Assembly (NCBI GenBank): GCA_947245585.1
Contig: CAMXPV010000021.1
Coordinates: 1 to 64,000 of the forward strand
Length of the DNA stretch: 64,000 nucleotides
Direction of reading: 5' to 3'
Source of the DNA: an uncultured Lachnospiraceae bacterium
Lineage (GTDB): Bacteria; Bacillota; Clostridia; Lachnospirales; Lachnospiraceae
In this document: positions 45,793 through 54,247 of the stretch, piece after piece
Layout: each line of letters opens with the position of its first letter
How positions within the stretch are numbered: position 1 is the stretch's first letter
Notes under the pieces: model-generated
Told to the model about the DNA's origin: nothing
Database searches by the model: none
The model's input: the letters and a program-made list of their open reading frames with translations, nothing else
Made by a program: the position numbers and the translations under genes

Positions 45793-46167
45793 TTATTTTC
45801 CCTCCTTCTTTAACTGCGCGGAGATCTCGTCCAGATCCAATGTGTGATATCTGGTATAGAGGCGGATCGTCAAGGACAGCATAAGGGCAGTCACAGAGAC
45901 GGACACCACAATGCCAGTAAGCACCAGGCCGCTGGGAATCGGATTGATGTAGGCTTCCGTGCTGGTGACGCCGTTTACCACAATGGGCGCAACCCGTCCC
46001 GCAATATATCCTTTTTCCGCAAGAAAAAGGTAGATTGCGCTGTCCATAACATTGAGTCCGATGATTTTTTTGATTAAGTTGGTCTGCAAAAGCAGATTGG
46101 TAAAACCGATACAGAACAGGATCGCCGAGACGGCCTCCCCGTAGTTTGCAAGTAAATTTGGGCCCAT
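45793..46167 (-). CDS. mrpC: MrpC/NuoK-type subunit
   Basis: A 124-residue, three-helix membrane protein of the NuoK/MrpC/MnhC family. It has a NLIKKIIGLNVMDSAIYLFL helix and a loop with IPSGLVLTGIVVSVSVTAL containing the conserved small-residue helix. The start at 46167 is one base after the previous stop. It connects the antiporter subunits to the rest of the complex. Confidence 0.9.
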   Translation of the reverse strand: MGPNLLANYGEAVSAILFCIGFTNLLLQTNLIKKIIGLNVMDSAIYLFLAEKGYIAGRVAPIVVNGVTSTEAYINPIPSGLVLTGIVVSVSVTALMLSLTIRLYTRYHTLDLDEISAQLKKEGK

Positions 46168-46168
46168 C

Positions 46169-47128
46169 TTAAAAACCCCCTTTTCGGAACATGGCGTAAA
46201 AAGCGTAGATCGTACAGGCAACCACAAGACCCACCGCAATATTTAAGGGCAGAATCAATCCGCTTGACAGGATCGCGCCGGGCGTACCTTTGGGGATGAC
46301 ACTGTGGAGTTGGTTTGCGCCTGTGTAAAAGGAATAACTTTTTGCCAGACAGTAGAAGGAGAGGGAGAAAAAGCATATCCATTTGTAGGTCTTCTCCGTA
46401 AAAAACCGCTCCGTCTTCTGAAAGCCGAAGGCGTTCAGGTAGAGCACCAGTCCTGCCCCGATCACCGCGCCGCCGGAAAAACCGCCGCCCGGGCCTAAAT
46501 GGCCGTTTAAGATAATATAAATGCCGAATATGATAATAATGGGCACAAGGAAGGTTGCAGCTAACTGTAAAATGGCATCGTTTTTCGGTTCAAAGCGCCG
46601 GTCATTGACTTCCGCTTCATTTTTTTCCGTCTTATTCAGACGAAGCAGGATCAGTACGGTGATCGTTGCCACAAACAATACATGGGATTCGCCCAGTGTA
46701 TCAAATGCCCTGTAGTCTAAAATCATACCGGCGACGATGTTGACCGCACCCGTTTCCTCCAGACCGTTCTCGATGTAACGTCCGGCCACTTCGTTATTGA
46801 CAGGCCGTTCGACCGTCCCGATGGCGGGCAGCCAGGAAATCGTCACCAAAAGCAGGGCAATCAGAAACAAGCAAAAAAGAATGCTGGTTGCATGATAAAG
46901 TTTGCGGAAGAGCTTCATTTCCATGTTGCGTTCAGGGTCATAGACCTTGTCCAGAATAGCGTCGTGCTCCTTTTCGTGCCGCAGGGCCGCTTCCGGGTCG
47001 GGTACATATTCTTCCTGGGGCTGCATTTCCACCTCACCCAGATAGGGATCCTTCGCGCCGGAAAGCCATCTGAAAAAACGGAAAGCGAAGGTTTTTTGAT
47101 ATTCTGCAGCGGGTCTTTTTTTACTCAT
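46169..47128 (-). CDS. MbhE-MnhB fusion subunit (MrpB-type)
   Basis: A 319-residue membrane protein. An N-terminal soluble part is followed by an MbhE-like segment (NGLEETGAVNIVAGMILDYRAFDTLGE) and then an MnhB domain (GHLGPGGGFSGGAVIGAG). In classical Mrp these parts are the MrpA C-terminus and MrpB. Here they are fused with a charged, soluble N-terminus of about 85 residues that is not usual in the family. It overlaps the gene upstream by eight bases. Confidence 0.85.
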   Translation of the reverse strand: MSKKRPAAEYQKTFAFRFFRWLSGAKDPYLGEVEMQPQEEYVPDPEAALRHEKEHDAILDKVYDPERNMEMKLFRKLYHATSILFCLFLIALLLVTISWLPAIGTVERPVNNEVAGRYIENGLEETGAVNIVAGMILDYRAFDTLGESHVLFVATITVLILLRLNKTEKNEAEVNDRRFEPKNDAILQLAATFLVPIIIIFGIYIILNGHLGPGGGFSGGAVIGAGLVLYLNAFGFQKTERFFTEKTYKWICFFSLSFYCLAKSYSFYTGANQLHSVIPKGTPGAILSSGLILPLNIAVGLVVACTIYAFYAMFRKGGF

Positions 47129-47396
47129 CTTTTCCCTTCTCCTTTTCCTCCGGTTCCGATGCCTCGATGGCGTGGATTTTTTTAAGCGTTACAAAAAATA
47201 GGACACTGGTGATTCCTGCGCCGACAGCCGCCTCCGTGATCGCTAAATCAGGAGACTCCAGACAAATCCAGAGCATGGACATAACCAGACTGAAGGACAT
47301 GTAAATCAGGATTGCGTTTAAAAGATTCTTTGAAAAACTGACGGAAACTGCGCAGATAATCAAAAGCCCCATCAATATAATCTGAAAAGCTGTCAT
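47121..47396 (-). CDS. MbhD/DUF4040-type small subunit
   Basis: A 91-residue, three-helix membrane protein with the MbhD-like motif ESPDLAITEAAVGAGITSVLFF, which in MrpA is part of the C-terminal segment. The Glu residues of that helix are conserved in the ion path. It overlaps the MnhG gene by four bases (ATGA), with tight coupling. Confidence 0.88.
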   Translation of the reverse strand: MTAFQIILMGLLIICAVSVSFSKNLLNAILIYMSFSLVMSMLWICLESPDLAITEAAVGAGITSVLFFVTLKKIHAIEASEPEEKEKGKDE

Positions 47397-47815
47397 GACA
47401 GGCTGCCCTCCTTTTCTTTGGCAATTGCCGATTCTTCTTTGCTTTCCGCATTTCTTCTCTCGATAAGCTCCCGTTCCAGAACTTCTACATCCTCGTATAT
47501 CTCACAGTGTTTAGACAAATGTTCATTCGTGGCAGCCTCCAGTCTGGAGAGCACGTGGGAAGAGACGGGGGAAGCAAACCATAAAAAGACGATAATCAAA
47601 AACATTTTCAGGGTCGTAAAGTTCAGACCCGAAAAAATCATCAGGCCGATCAGGCAGGAACTGATTCCCAACGTGTCGCCCATGGCGGCGGCGTGCATTC
47701 TGTTCAATACATATTTAAAGTGAAAAACGCCAAACAGTTCTGTAAAAAAGATCACCATACCGATCACTAAAAAAACGCTTCCCACAAGCAGTCTGATCCA
47801 CTCAACCGCGTTCAT
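47393..47815 (-). CDS. mrpG: MrpG/MnhG subunit
   Basis: A 140-residue membrane protein of the MnhG/PhaG family with GVFHFKYVLNRMHAAAMGDTLG and three helices, then a hydrophilic tail of about 45 residues, longer than usual. The start 47815 is behind GGAGGAACTACGG and overlaps the MrpF stop by 14 bases. Confidence 0.9.
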   Translation of the reverse strand: MNAVEWIRLLVGSVFLVIGMVIFFTELFGVFHFKYVLNRMHAAAMGDTLGISSCLIGLMIFSGLNFTTLKMFLIIVFLWFASPVSSHVLSRLEAATNEHLSKHCEIYEDVEVLERELIERRNAESKEESAIAKEKEGSLS

Positions 47816-48134
47816 CCGTAGTTCCTCCTTCTCCGTTTTCGGGGCTGTGATGCTGCTCCTCATAAATACCGATATAAACCTTTGAAATCACCACCACGGC
47901 AAGAAAACTGATCATCGCGTAGATCAGGCAGATATCTACCAGATAGCCCTCTTTTAGCAGCGATGCCAGAATGGAAATCATGACCATGACCATGGTTCCC
48001 ATCATATTGACGGCCACCAACCGGTCAGCCACACGGGGGCCTTTCACGGCACGGATCAGACAAATCAGAAGCATGATGGAGAGCAGAATTAACAGTGCAA
48101 TAAAGAGTGGGTGATAGAGCGCTTCTTTTTCCAT
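47802..48134 (-). CDS. mrpF: MrpF/MnhF subunit
   Basis: A 110-residue, three-helix protein of the MnhF family, with the conserved KGPRVADRLVAVNMMG segment and DICLIYAMISFLAVVVISK. The C-terminal hydrophilic tail of about 20 residues is Glu/Gly-rich. It lies three bases after MrpE. Confidence 0.92.
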   Translation of the reverse strand: MEKEALYHPLFIALLILLSIMLLICLIRAVKGPRVADRLVAVNMMGTMVMVMISILASLLKEGYLVDICLIYAMISFLAVVVISKVYIGIYEEQHHSPENGEGGTTDERG

Positions 48135-48137
48135 GTT

Positions 48138-48599
48138 TTATTCCTCCTCCAATTTTCTTAAAAGGTCTACGAACACAGAGGAGGAAATGCCCTCCGCCAA
48201 TTCTTTGTCGAGACAGTGTACGGTATATTCATTGTCCGTCAGGGCCACTGTGATGGTGCCCGGCGTTAAAGTGATGGAATTGGCCAACATTACCCGTGCG
48301 AGGGTGGAATGGAGATCCGTCTTGAAGTGGACGATGGCGGGTTCCAATTCATATTCGGCCGAGTAAATCATTCGGAAGACCGCCAGATTGGCTTTTAAGA
48401 TTTCCCAGACTAAAGTCAGGATATATCGAATCAGGAGGGGTGACTTTTTGCATAAAAAAAGGTCGTACCGGGGGCTGTAATTAAAAAATTTACAGAAAAA
48501 CCAGTACATAACCCCTGCGATGACGACACCGAAAGCAGCAATTTCCACGGTGAGCTGCCCATTAAAAATAACCCAGATCAGAAAAAAAAGTACAAACAT
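48138..48599 (-). CDS. mrpE: MrpE/MnhE subunit
   Basis: A 153-residue MnhE-family protein: two N-terminal helices, then a soluble domain with ARVMLANSITLTPGTITV, the family signature. It is the first gene of the ten-gene operon. The order E-F-G-D'-B-C-D-D-D-A resembles the antiporter half of membrane-bound hydrogenase (Mbh) clusters rather than classical mrpABCDEFG. Confidence 0.92.
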   Translation of the reverse strand: MFVLFFLIWVIFNGQLTVEIAAFGVVIAGVMYWFFCKFFNYSPRYDLFLCKKSPLLIRYILTLVWEILKANLAVFRMIYSAEYELEPAIVHFKTDLHSTLARVMLANSITLTPGTITVALTDNEYTVHCLDKELAEGISSSVFVDLLRKLEEE

Positions 48600-48670
48600 T
48601 TCTTCTCTCCGTTCCTCTGAAATTCTTTTGCTTGTCTCTACTTATTAAAAAGGGTTTATATAACGTTGAT

Positions 48671-48699
48671 ATTATGTACCTAAAAGAGGGAAGTGTCAA
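48671..48699 (-). promoter_or_regulatory. Promoter of the antiporter operon
   Basis: On the minus strand TTGACA (48699-48694), 17 bases, CATAAT (48676-48671), about 70 bases before the mrpE ATG. It is back to back with the promoter at 48718. Confidence 0.75.
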
Positions 48700-48717
48700 G
48701 AGGGTTGAGCCATATTG

Positions 48718-48746
48718 TTGTGGCCGGCTTGTGGGGATGGTATAAT
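48718..48746 (+). promoter_or_regulatory. Promoter of the Hpt-like trio
   Basis: TTGTGG at 48718-48723, 17 bases and TATAAT at 48741-48746 with a TGG extended -10. The ATG of the lipoprotein is at 48791. The two promoters here are divergent with -35 boxes 18 bases apart, so a shared regulator could act on both. Confidence 0.7.
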
Positions 48747-48790
48747 GTATACGAAGCAGAATCGAACGTGCACTGCGGAAAAGAGGGAGT

Positions 48791-49795
48791 ATGAAAAAAC
48801 GTATGTTAAGGGCGGCGGCGTGTCTGTCAGCGGTATTGGTGATATTGTGCAGCTGTGGGGACGAACAGGCGCGGGAGGAATATCATCTGGAAGAGAACAA
48901 CAAACTGGTGATTTATACGTCCCACAAGGAGGAGATTTACGGCCCTATTGTGAAAGAATTTGAGGAGCGGACGGGCATCTGGGTGGAGGTAGTCACCGGA
49001 GGAACAAACGATCTGCTGGAGCGGATTGAGGAAGAAAACGGGAAAGATTCCGGGGATATTATGTTCGGTGGCGGTGTGGATAGTCTAAACGCGTATCAGG
49101 ATTATTTTGAACCCTACATCTGCAGTCAGAGCGACTGCCTGGATGATTCCTATGCGTCGGCGGATGGTGTGTACACAGTGTTTTCCAAGCTTCCCATTGT
49201 GATTGTCTACAACAAAAAACTGGTCATTTCGGCGGGTACGCCCCGCAGTTGGAAGGATTTGACCAACAGTCATTGGAAGGGTAATGTGGCGTTTGCCGAT
49301 CCGGACCGCTCGGGAAGCAGTTATACGGCGCTTTTGGCGATGATACAGATTCTTTCGGAGGATATGTCTAAGGAGGAAGTGATGGAGGCTTTTGTCATCA
49401 ATCTGGATGGAGATATTCTTTCCGGTTCCGGGGAGGTGCTGCAGGAGGTCACTGCCGGCAAGAAGCTGATCGGAATCACTCTTGAGGAGACTGTTTTAAA
49501 GGAGATAGATCAGAACGCCGATATCGGGATGATTTATCCAAGAGAGGGGACGGCATCTGTACCCGACGGGACGGCCCTCATTAAAAATGCGCCTCACAGG
49601 GAGAACGCGGAGCTGTTTATTGAATTTACAGTGAGCGAGGATGTGCAGAGACTTTTGGAGGATCATCTTTACCGAAGAAGTGTGCGCAAGGGCGCGGAAA
49701 ATGAAGAGATCAAAGAGATGCGCTATGACTTGGATTATTCGGAGCAATACCGGGAAGAAATATTGACGGAGTGGAGGGCGCTGACGGGACAGTGA
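48791..49795 (+). CDS. Solute-binding lipoprotein, HptA/AfuA-like sensor component
   Basis: A 334-residue lipoprotein of the Fe/hexose-phosphate periplasmic-binding fold. The signal peptide ends in ILCSC (Cys about 22). Two-lobe SBP motifs follow: KLVIYTSHKEEIYGPIVKEFEE, KLPIVIVYNKKLV and GMIYPREGTASVPDG. Its stop overlaps the kinase start by one base. In Staphylococcus HptA, HptS and HptR sit in this order and sense glucose-6-phosphate. Here it is inferred to be the sensing partner rather than the transport receptor, since another SBP gene (52648) precedes the permease. Confidence 0.85.
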   Translation: MKKRMLRAAACLSAVLVILCSCGDEQAREEYHLEENNKLVIYTSHKEEIYGPIVKEFEERTGIWVEVVTGGTNDLLERIEEENGKDSGDIMFGGGVDSLNAYQDYFEPYICSQSDCLDDSYASADGVYTVFSKLPIVIVYNKKLVISAGTPRSWKDLTNSHWKGNVAFADPDRSGSSYTALLAMIQILSEDMSKEEVMEAFVINLDGDILSGSGEVLQEVTAGKKLIGITLEETVLKEIDQNADIGMIYPREGTASVPDGTALIKNAPHRENAELFIEFTVSEDVQRLLEDHLYRRSVRKGAENEEIKEMRYDLDYSEQYREEILTEWRALTGQ

Positions 49796-51498
49796 TGAGA
49801 GCAGTCATAAGAAAATCTTTCAAAAGAGAATTGTTTTTGTGTTTTATTGTGGTGGCGTTGGTTCCGCTTGTGATTACGGGGTGCTTTCTGGTCAGTATTT
49901 TGAAGGCCAGGTTATCCCGGGATTATGAGGAAAAGACGCAGGAGCAGATGGTCAGTGTGGAGATGCGGATGACGGGTGTCTTCGATGAGATGGAACAGGT
50001 GGCCGACGAGATTATGGCGGATGCGGTGATTGTGGACGGCATTACCCAGACGGACAGTTGGTTGAAAAATAAAGCTTACAATAAACTATATGAGAAGACG
50101 CAGGATTTGCGGGAGGTCGCATGGTTTCATGTATATGACGCGCAGGGTAGATGCAGCCTTTCCACTTCTCCGCAGGCGGCTGCCGGAGAACTTCCGGCTT
50201 ATTGGGGAATATTGAAGGTGGCAAGAACCCACTCACAGGAGATGATTTTGCGCAAGGCATCGCGGGTGCGGCAGTCTTCCGACGGACTCTGCCTGCAAGG
50301 CGCACGCGCCATTTTGGATGAAGAGGATGAATGTCTGGGTTTTGTGGTAGTTGATATGACGGAAACTCATTTTGAGACTATTTTGTCGGGGGCCTATGAT
50401 GAGCAAAACGGGATTGCCGTGCTGGACAGCTTTTGGGAGGATGTGTACAGCACGAAGATGGCCAAGGAGGAAGCGCTGGCGCAGACGCTGCGAACCAGGC
50501 GGATGGCGGGAGAAGACCTGCGGCAGATAACAGACGGCATCACGTTCTTTATTGCGCCCATTGAGCAGACCGGGCTTTATCTCATATTGGGAAAGGAGCC
50601 GGTGTTCACGCAGGATGTGACCAATATGACAATCGGCGTGATGATGATTATGACGGTGTGTTCCCTGCTTTTGTGCATTGTGGCGGCCGGAATGATGAGT
50701 AATTATTTAACTTCCCCGGTGAAGAAACTTCTGCAGGCCATGGCGCGCGTGGAGGGCGGCGATCTGGACGTACAGATCAAGAGCAGCAGGAAGGATGAAT
50801 TCGGACAGCTTTCCGCCAGTTTTGATGGGATGACCAGACAAATCAAGGAGAATCTTGTTCTGCAGGTGAGACAGCAGAAGGAGCTAAACGACAGCAATAT
50901 CGCTATGATGCAGGCCCAGTTAAATCCCCACTTTCTGTATAATACGCTTGACACGATCAAGTGGGTGGCAAAAGCCCATCATGTATCGGAATTGGCCACG
51001 TTGGCTTCGGGGTTGGCGAAAATACTGCGTACCAGTATCTCGGAGGCACAGTTTATCAGCCTGTCGGAGGAGGTCAGTCTGGTGTGCGCCTATATGGACA
51101 TTCAGAAGATCCGTTTTGACGGTAATTTTTCCTACGATGTGGAACTTCCACTGGAGTTGGAGGAATGTATGGTGCCGAAGATGATTATCCAGCCCATTGT
51201 GGAAAACGCGATTATTCACGGTTTGAAGGAGCGGGAGCACGGCCATATTTTCTTAAATATCTATGAGGAACAGAAAACGCTCTACATTGAAGTGTATGAC
51301 GATGGCTGCGGAATGGATGAGAGCATTCTCGGTCTTTTGAGGGCGCGCAACAGAGAGGGACTAAAGGGGCATATTGGTTTTTACAATGTGGATACGATTA
51401 TTCGGCTGCACTACGGGACACAATATGGACTGTATGCGGAGAATCAGGCACAGGGAGGCGCGCGGGTGCAGATTACCCTGCCGGTTATTCAAAAGTGA
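49795..51498 (+). CDS. YesM/HptS-type sensor histidine kinase
   Basis: A 567-residue kinase. TM1 is at about 12-35, an extracytoplasmic double-Cache-like sensor domain at about 36-285, TM2 at about 288-308, HAMP at about 310-362, then the His_kinase domain with phospho-His in QLNPHFLYNTLDTIKW and HATPase with QPIVENAIIHG and GCGMDE. The ATG at 49795 shares its A with the TGA of the preceding gene. It should phosphorylate the AraC-type regulator encoded after a structured 144-base gap. Confidence 0.92.
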   Translation: MRAVIRKSFKRELFLCFIVVALVPLVITGCFLVSILKARLSRDYEEKTQEQMVSVEMRMTGVFDEMEQVADEIMADAVIVDGITQTDSWLKNKAYNKLYEKTQDLREVAWFHVYDAQGRCSLSTSPQAAAGELPAYWGILKVARTHSQEMILRKASRVRQSSDGLCLQGARAILDEEDECLGFVVVDMTETHFETILSGAYDEQNGIAVLDSFWEDVYSTKMAKEEALAQTLRTRRMAGEDLRQITDGITFFIAPIEQTGLYLILGKEPVFTQDVTNMTIGVMMIMTVCSLLLCIVAAGMMSNYLTSPVKKLLQAMARVEGGDLDVQIKSSRKDEFGQLSASFDGMTRQIKENLVLQVRQQKELNDSNIAMMQAQLNPHFLYNTLDTIKWVAKAHHVSELATLASGLAKILRTSISEAQFISLSEEVSLVCAYMDIQKIRFDGNFSYDVELPLELEECMVPKMIIQPIVENAIIHGLKEREHGHIFLNIYEEQKTLYIEVYDDGCGMDESILGLLRARNREGLKGHIGFYNVDTIIRLHYGTQYGLYAENQAQGGARVQITLPVIQK

Positions 51499-51602
51499 AA
51501 AGAAGTTCGGGACTTGCATTGTAAGTCCGGCTTATGCCATGGGACATTTCGCAAAGAACTTCTAAGTTTCACTTGAGAGAATGCCTAAATAGCGGCATTC
51601 TC
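51494..51602 (+). ncRNA. Structured intergenic RNA between kinase and regulator
   Basis: Bases 51494-51508 pair with 51556-51573 (15 bp with a 3-base bulge). They enclose a hairpin at 51510-51515/51523-51528 and a short GGC/GCC stem at 51529-51538. A separate 9-bp hairpin (51577-51585/51594-51602) follows. No T-run comes after it, so it is not a standard terminator. It may be a processing site, attenuator or binding element. It is not a riboswitch class I can name. Confidence 0.5.
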
Positions 51603-51642
51603 TGTGTGGATTTTGGATATTATCATGGAGAGGGAAGGAACG

Positions 51643-52440
51643 ATGTTTAAGATATTGGTGGTGGACGACGAGAGTCTTGTACGAAAAGGGATCGTGATGG
51701 AGACGGATTGGGCGGCGATGGACTGTATGGTGGTGGCGGAGGCTGCAAACGGGGAGGAAGGATTGGAGGCGGTACACAGATACCGTCCGGATCTGGTGAT
51801 CTGTGATATTCGCATGCCAAAGATGGACGGGATTGAGATGGTGACGGAGCTGCGGAATGAAGGCAATGAAACCTATGTGATATTTTTGACGGCCTATGAC
51901 GATTTTGCTTACGCCCAGAACGCTGTTAAGCTAGGGGCCTCGGATTATCTGCTGAAACCCTTTGAGGACGGGGAGCTAGAGGAGGCTGTTTTGCGGATAA
52001 AAAGGAAAGTGGAGGAGCGGCAGCAGCAGGGCGGCAGAGAGCACGGGGAGAATGTACTGGCCCATGCCTCCATTCAAAAAGGAGAGAAGAGCAAGTATGT
52101 GGCGGAAGCGATGACATATATTATGGAGCATTATGCGGATGCGGATATCGGTGTCAGAAAAATAGCGGAGTCTCTGGGGCTGAGCGAAGGCCATCTGAGC
52201 CATACCTTTAAGAAGGAGACAGAGTATACCATCAATGCTTACATTACCCGTTACCGTGTGCGTGTGGCCATGAAACTTTTGCAGAACTGCCGCTATAAAG
52301 TGTACGAGGTGGCGGAGATGGTGGGTTATAAAGATATCACTTATTTTTCCACGATCTTTAAAAAGATTGCGGGGGTGACTCCCTCAGAGTATCAGGACAG
52401 GGCCGGCAGTGAACCGGAGCAGGATGACTTCGGGATATAA
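51643..52440 (+). CDS. AraC-type response regulator (HptR/YesN-like)
   Basis: A 265-residue regulator: a receiver domain (1-120) with DDE at 9-11 and phosphoacceptor Asp54 in LVICDIRMPKMDG and KPF; a linker; and an AraC HTH domain (about 155-255; IGVRKIAESLGLSEGHLSHTF and VAEMVGYKDITYFSTIFKK). The start at 51643 follows AAGGAA; an upstream ATG at 51604 is less likely. It is expected to bind DNA upstream of the ABC importer genes that follow. Confidence 0.92.
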   Translation: MFKILVVDDESLVRKGIVMETDWAAMDCMVVAEAANGEEGLEAVHRYRPDLVICDIRMPKMDGIEMVTELRNEGNETYVIFLTAYDDFAYAQNAVKLGASDYLLKPFEDGELEEAVLRIKRKVEERQQQGGREHGENVLAHASIQKGEKSKYVAEAMTYIMEHYADADIGVRKIAESLGLSEGHLSHTFKKETEYTINAYITRYRVRVAMKLLQNCRYKVYEVAEMVGYKDITYFSTIFKKIAGVTPSEYQDRAGSEPEQDDFGI

Positions 52441-52494
52441 TGGAAAAATGCAAAATTGCACATATGACTGGAAAGATGATTGACTACTATATGT

Positions 52495-52533
52495 AAAAAA
52501 TGCCTCACAGAACATTCTGTAGAGGCATTTTTT
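52495..52533 (+). terminator. Terminator after the Hpt-like trio
   Basis: AAAAAATGCCTC pairs with GAGGCATTTTTT, with an inner CAGA/TCTG stem, and ends in T's. It separates the regulatory trio from the importer genes. Confidence 0.9.
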
Positions 52534-52647
52534 GTATATTTTCACAGAAATTTCAAAGAAATAACAGATATGTCCCGTGTTTCTTTTGTGCTTCTGTTTT
52601 TATAATAGTATCAAGAAACAAACAAACGGCAGACAAGGAGGATAGCT

Positions 52648-54120
52648 ATGAAAAAGAAAGCATTATCGTTATTGTTGGCAAGCTGCATGATCGCAGGGAC
52701 ATTGGCAGGCTGTGGAGGCGGCGGTGCAGCGCAGCAGGCACCGGCAGCAGAGCAGAACACAGATGCGCCGGTAGCAGGGACGGAGACGGCAGCGCCTGCG
52801 GCGGATGCAGGAGACGACAGCGCACCGGCAGCAGAGGCAGCGCCTGTAGACGAGGCAAATTTGACAGAGACACAGAAGATCATCCGTGAGGCGGAGGGCA
52901 TGTCCATGGAAGATCTTGCGAAGAAAGCGATTGAGGAGTCCAACGGGGCAACCTTCTACGGTGTGGGTAACTCCAGTCGTGGTAAGTCCGCTCTTCCGTT
53001 ATTCATTGAGTACTTACAGACCATCGATCCTTCCTACAACATGGAATTTGAGTGGCAGCAGCCCAAAAACAATAAAATATTTGAGCAGCTGACTGCAGAT
53101 TCCTTAAAAGATACCGGCACTTTTGCCATGACGCTGATTCAGGACGGTAACCAGATCGAGTCCAAGATGGTACAGACCGGCATTCTCGATACATACATTC
53201 CGAAGGAGTGGGCTGAGGCGAACGGCACCACACCCGATGCGGTGGACGGATTCCTGCCTTTGCAGACATTGAACAAAGTCTTCATGTATAACAATACCGG
53301 CAGCGTTACTTACCAGAACTGTTGGGATTTCGTGGGCGAGGGCGTGCACTCCCTGTACATGGATATTGATTCCGAGATCGTGGGCAAGAATTTCCTTTAT
53401 ATGCTGACAGAGGACAAATACGCGGCTTGGCTGAAGGAAGCTTTCAATGCGCTTGATGCCGACAAGCAGGCATATTTCCAGCCTACCATTCAGGAGATGG
53501 AGTCTGAGGCAGCTGACCTTGGCCTTGGTGCAGACGGCGCATACGCGTTGGCATGGATTAAGCTTTGGGTAGAGAGCTACAACGCGCAGACAGACGACGG
53601 CCCGATTTGTAATACACTGGTAACGGATTCCGCTACCGATCAGTCCGGTCTTCTGGTGTACTCCAAGCTTCGTTCCGTTGAGGAATCCGCAGGCGTGTCC
53701 GTGAATAACATCAATGTGGCGGCATATCAGGACGGCTATACGGGAATCGGCGGCTATGGCTACTGCCATTACCTGTTTGTGACAGAGAACAGTCCCCTTC
53801 CCTGGACAGCATGTGCGTTCATTGCATACATGACCTGCACAGAGGACGGTTTCAGCGCATGGGGCAAGGACATGGGCGGTTATTCCTCAAACCCTGAGGT
53901 TGCGGCGGCGACCGAGGCGACCTATGGCCACAGCAAGGGCGGTTACGACGAGGCAGGCACACTGCAGTTTGAGGCAAAGAATGACAGAGGCTATGACTGG
54001 TGGACCACAGACGGTGAACTGGTACTGGAAGATCCCGAATACTGCGCATCCGTTTCCTTCACGGTAGGAAGTTGGATTGAACTTCTGACCAAGTACAGCG
54101 AGGGTGAGGCAGCAGAGTAA
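52648..54120 (+). CDS. ABC importer substrate-binding lipoprotein
   Basis: A 490-residue lipoprotein. The signal peptide ends in LAGC, followed by a low-complexity Ala/Pro/Glu/Gln linker (about 25-72), then an SBP of type 2 (Fe/sugar-phosphate family; FEWQQPKNNKIFEQL, QSGLLVYSKLRSVEE, DRGYDWWTTDG). It is larger than most Afu/Fbp proteins (about 340). Expressed under its own promoter region (a TATAAT at 52601-52606 has no good -35). It delivers the ligand to the permease encoded next. The ligand (iron, hexose phosphate or another anion) cannot be told. Confidence 0.85.
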   Translation: MKKKALSLLLASCMIAGTLAGCGGGGAAQQAPAAEQNTDAPVAGTETAAPAADAGDDSAPAAEAAPVDEANLTETQKIIREAEGMSMEDLAKKAIEESNGATFYGVGNSSRGKSALPLFIEYLQTIDPSYNMEFEWQQPKNNKIFEQLTADSLKDTGTFAMTLIQDGNQIESKMVQTGILDTYIPKEWAEANGTTPDAVDGFLPLQTLNKVFMYNNTGSVTYQNCWDFVGEGVHSLYMDIDSEIVGKNFLYMLTEDKYAAWLKEAFNALDADKQAYFQPTIQEMESEAADLGLGADGAYALAWIKLWVESYNAQTDDGPICNTLVTDSATDQSGLLVYSKLRSVEESAGVSVNNINVAAYQDGYTGIGGYGYCHYLFVTENSPLPWTACAFIAYMTCTEDGFSAWGKDMGGYSSNPEVAAATEATYGHSKGGYDEAGTLQFEAKNDRGYDWWTTDGELVLEDPEYCASVSFTVGSWIELLTKYSEGEAAE

Positions 54121-54165
54121 AGACAAGACAGGAAAGTAAATGCAGTTTTTGAAGCGGTAAAATTC

Positions 54166-54197
54166 GGAAGTGGCATGTACTGTGCCACTTCCCTTTT
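54166..54197 (+). terminator. Attenuating terminator between binding protein and permease
   Basis: GGAAGTGGCA (54166-54175) pairs perfectly with TGCCACTTCC (54183-54192), then CTTTT. It would allow more binding protein than permease to be made from one promoter. Confidence 0.75.
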
Positions 54198-54247
54198 AAA
54201 ACAGAGAATAGATAGAAAGTAGGGCTTAAGGTTTTAAGGAGAAGCTT

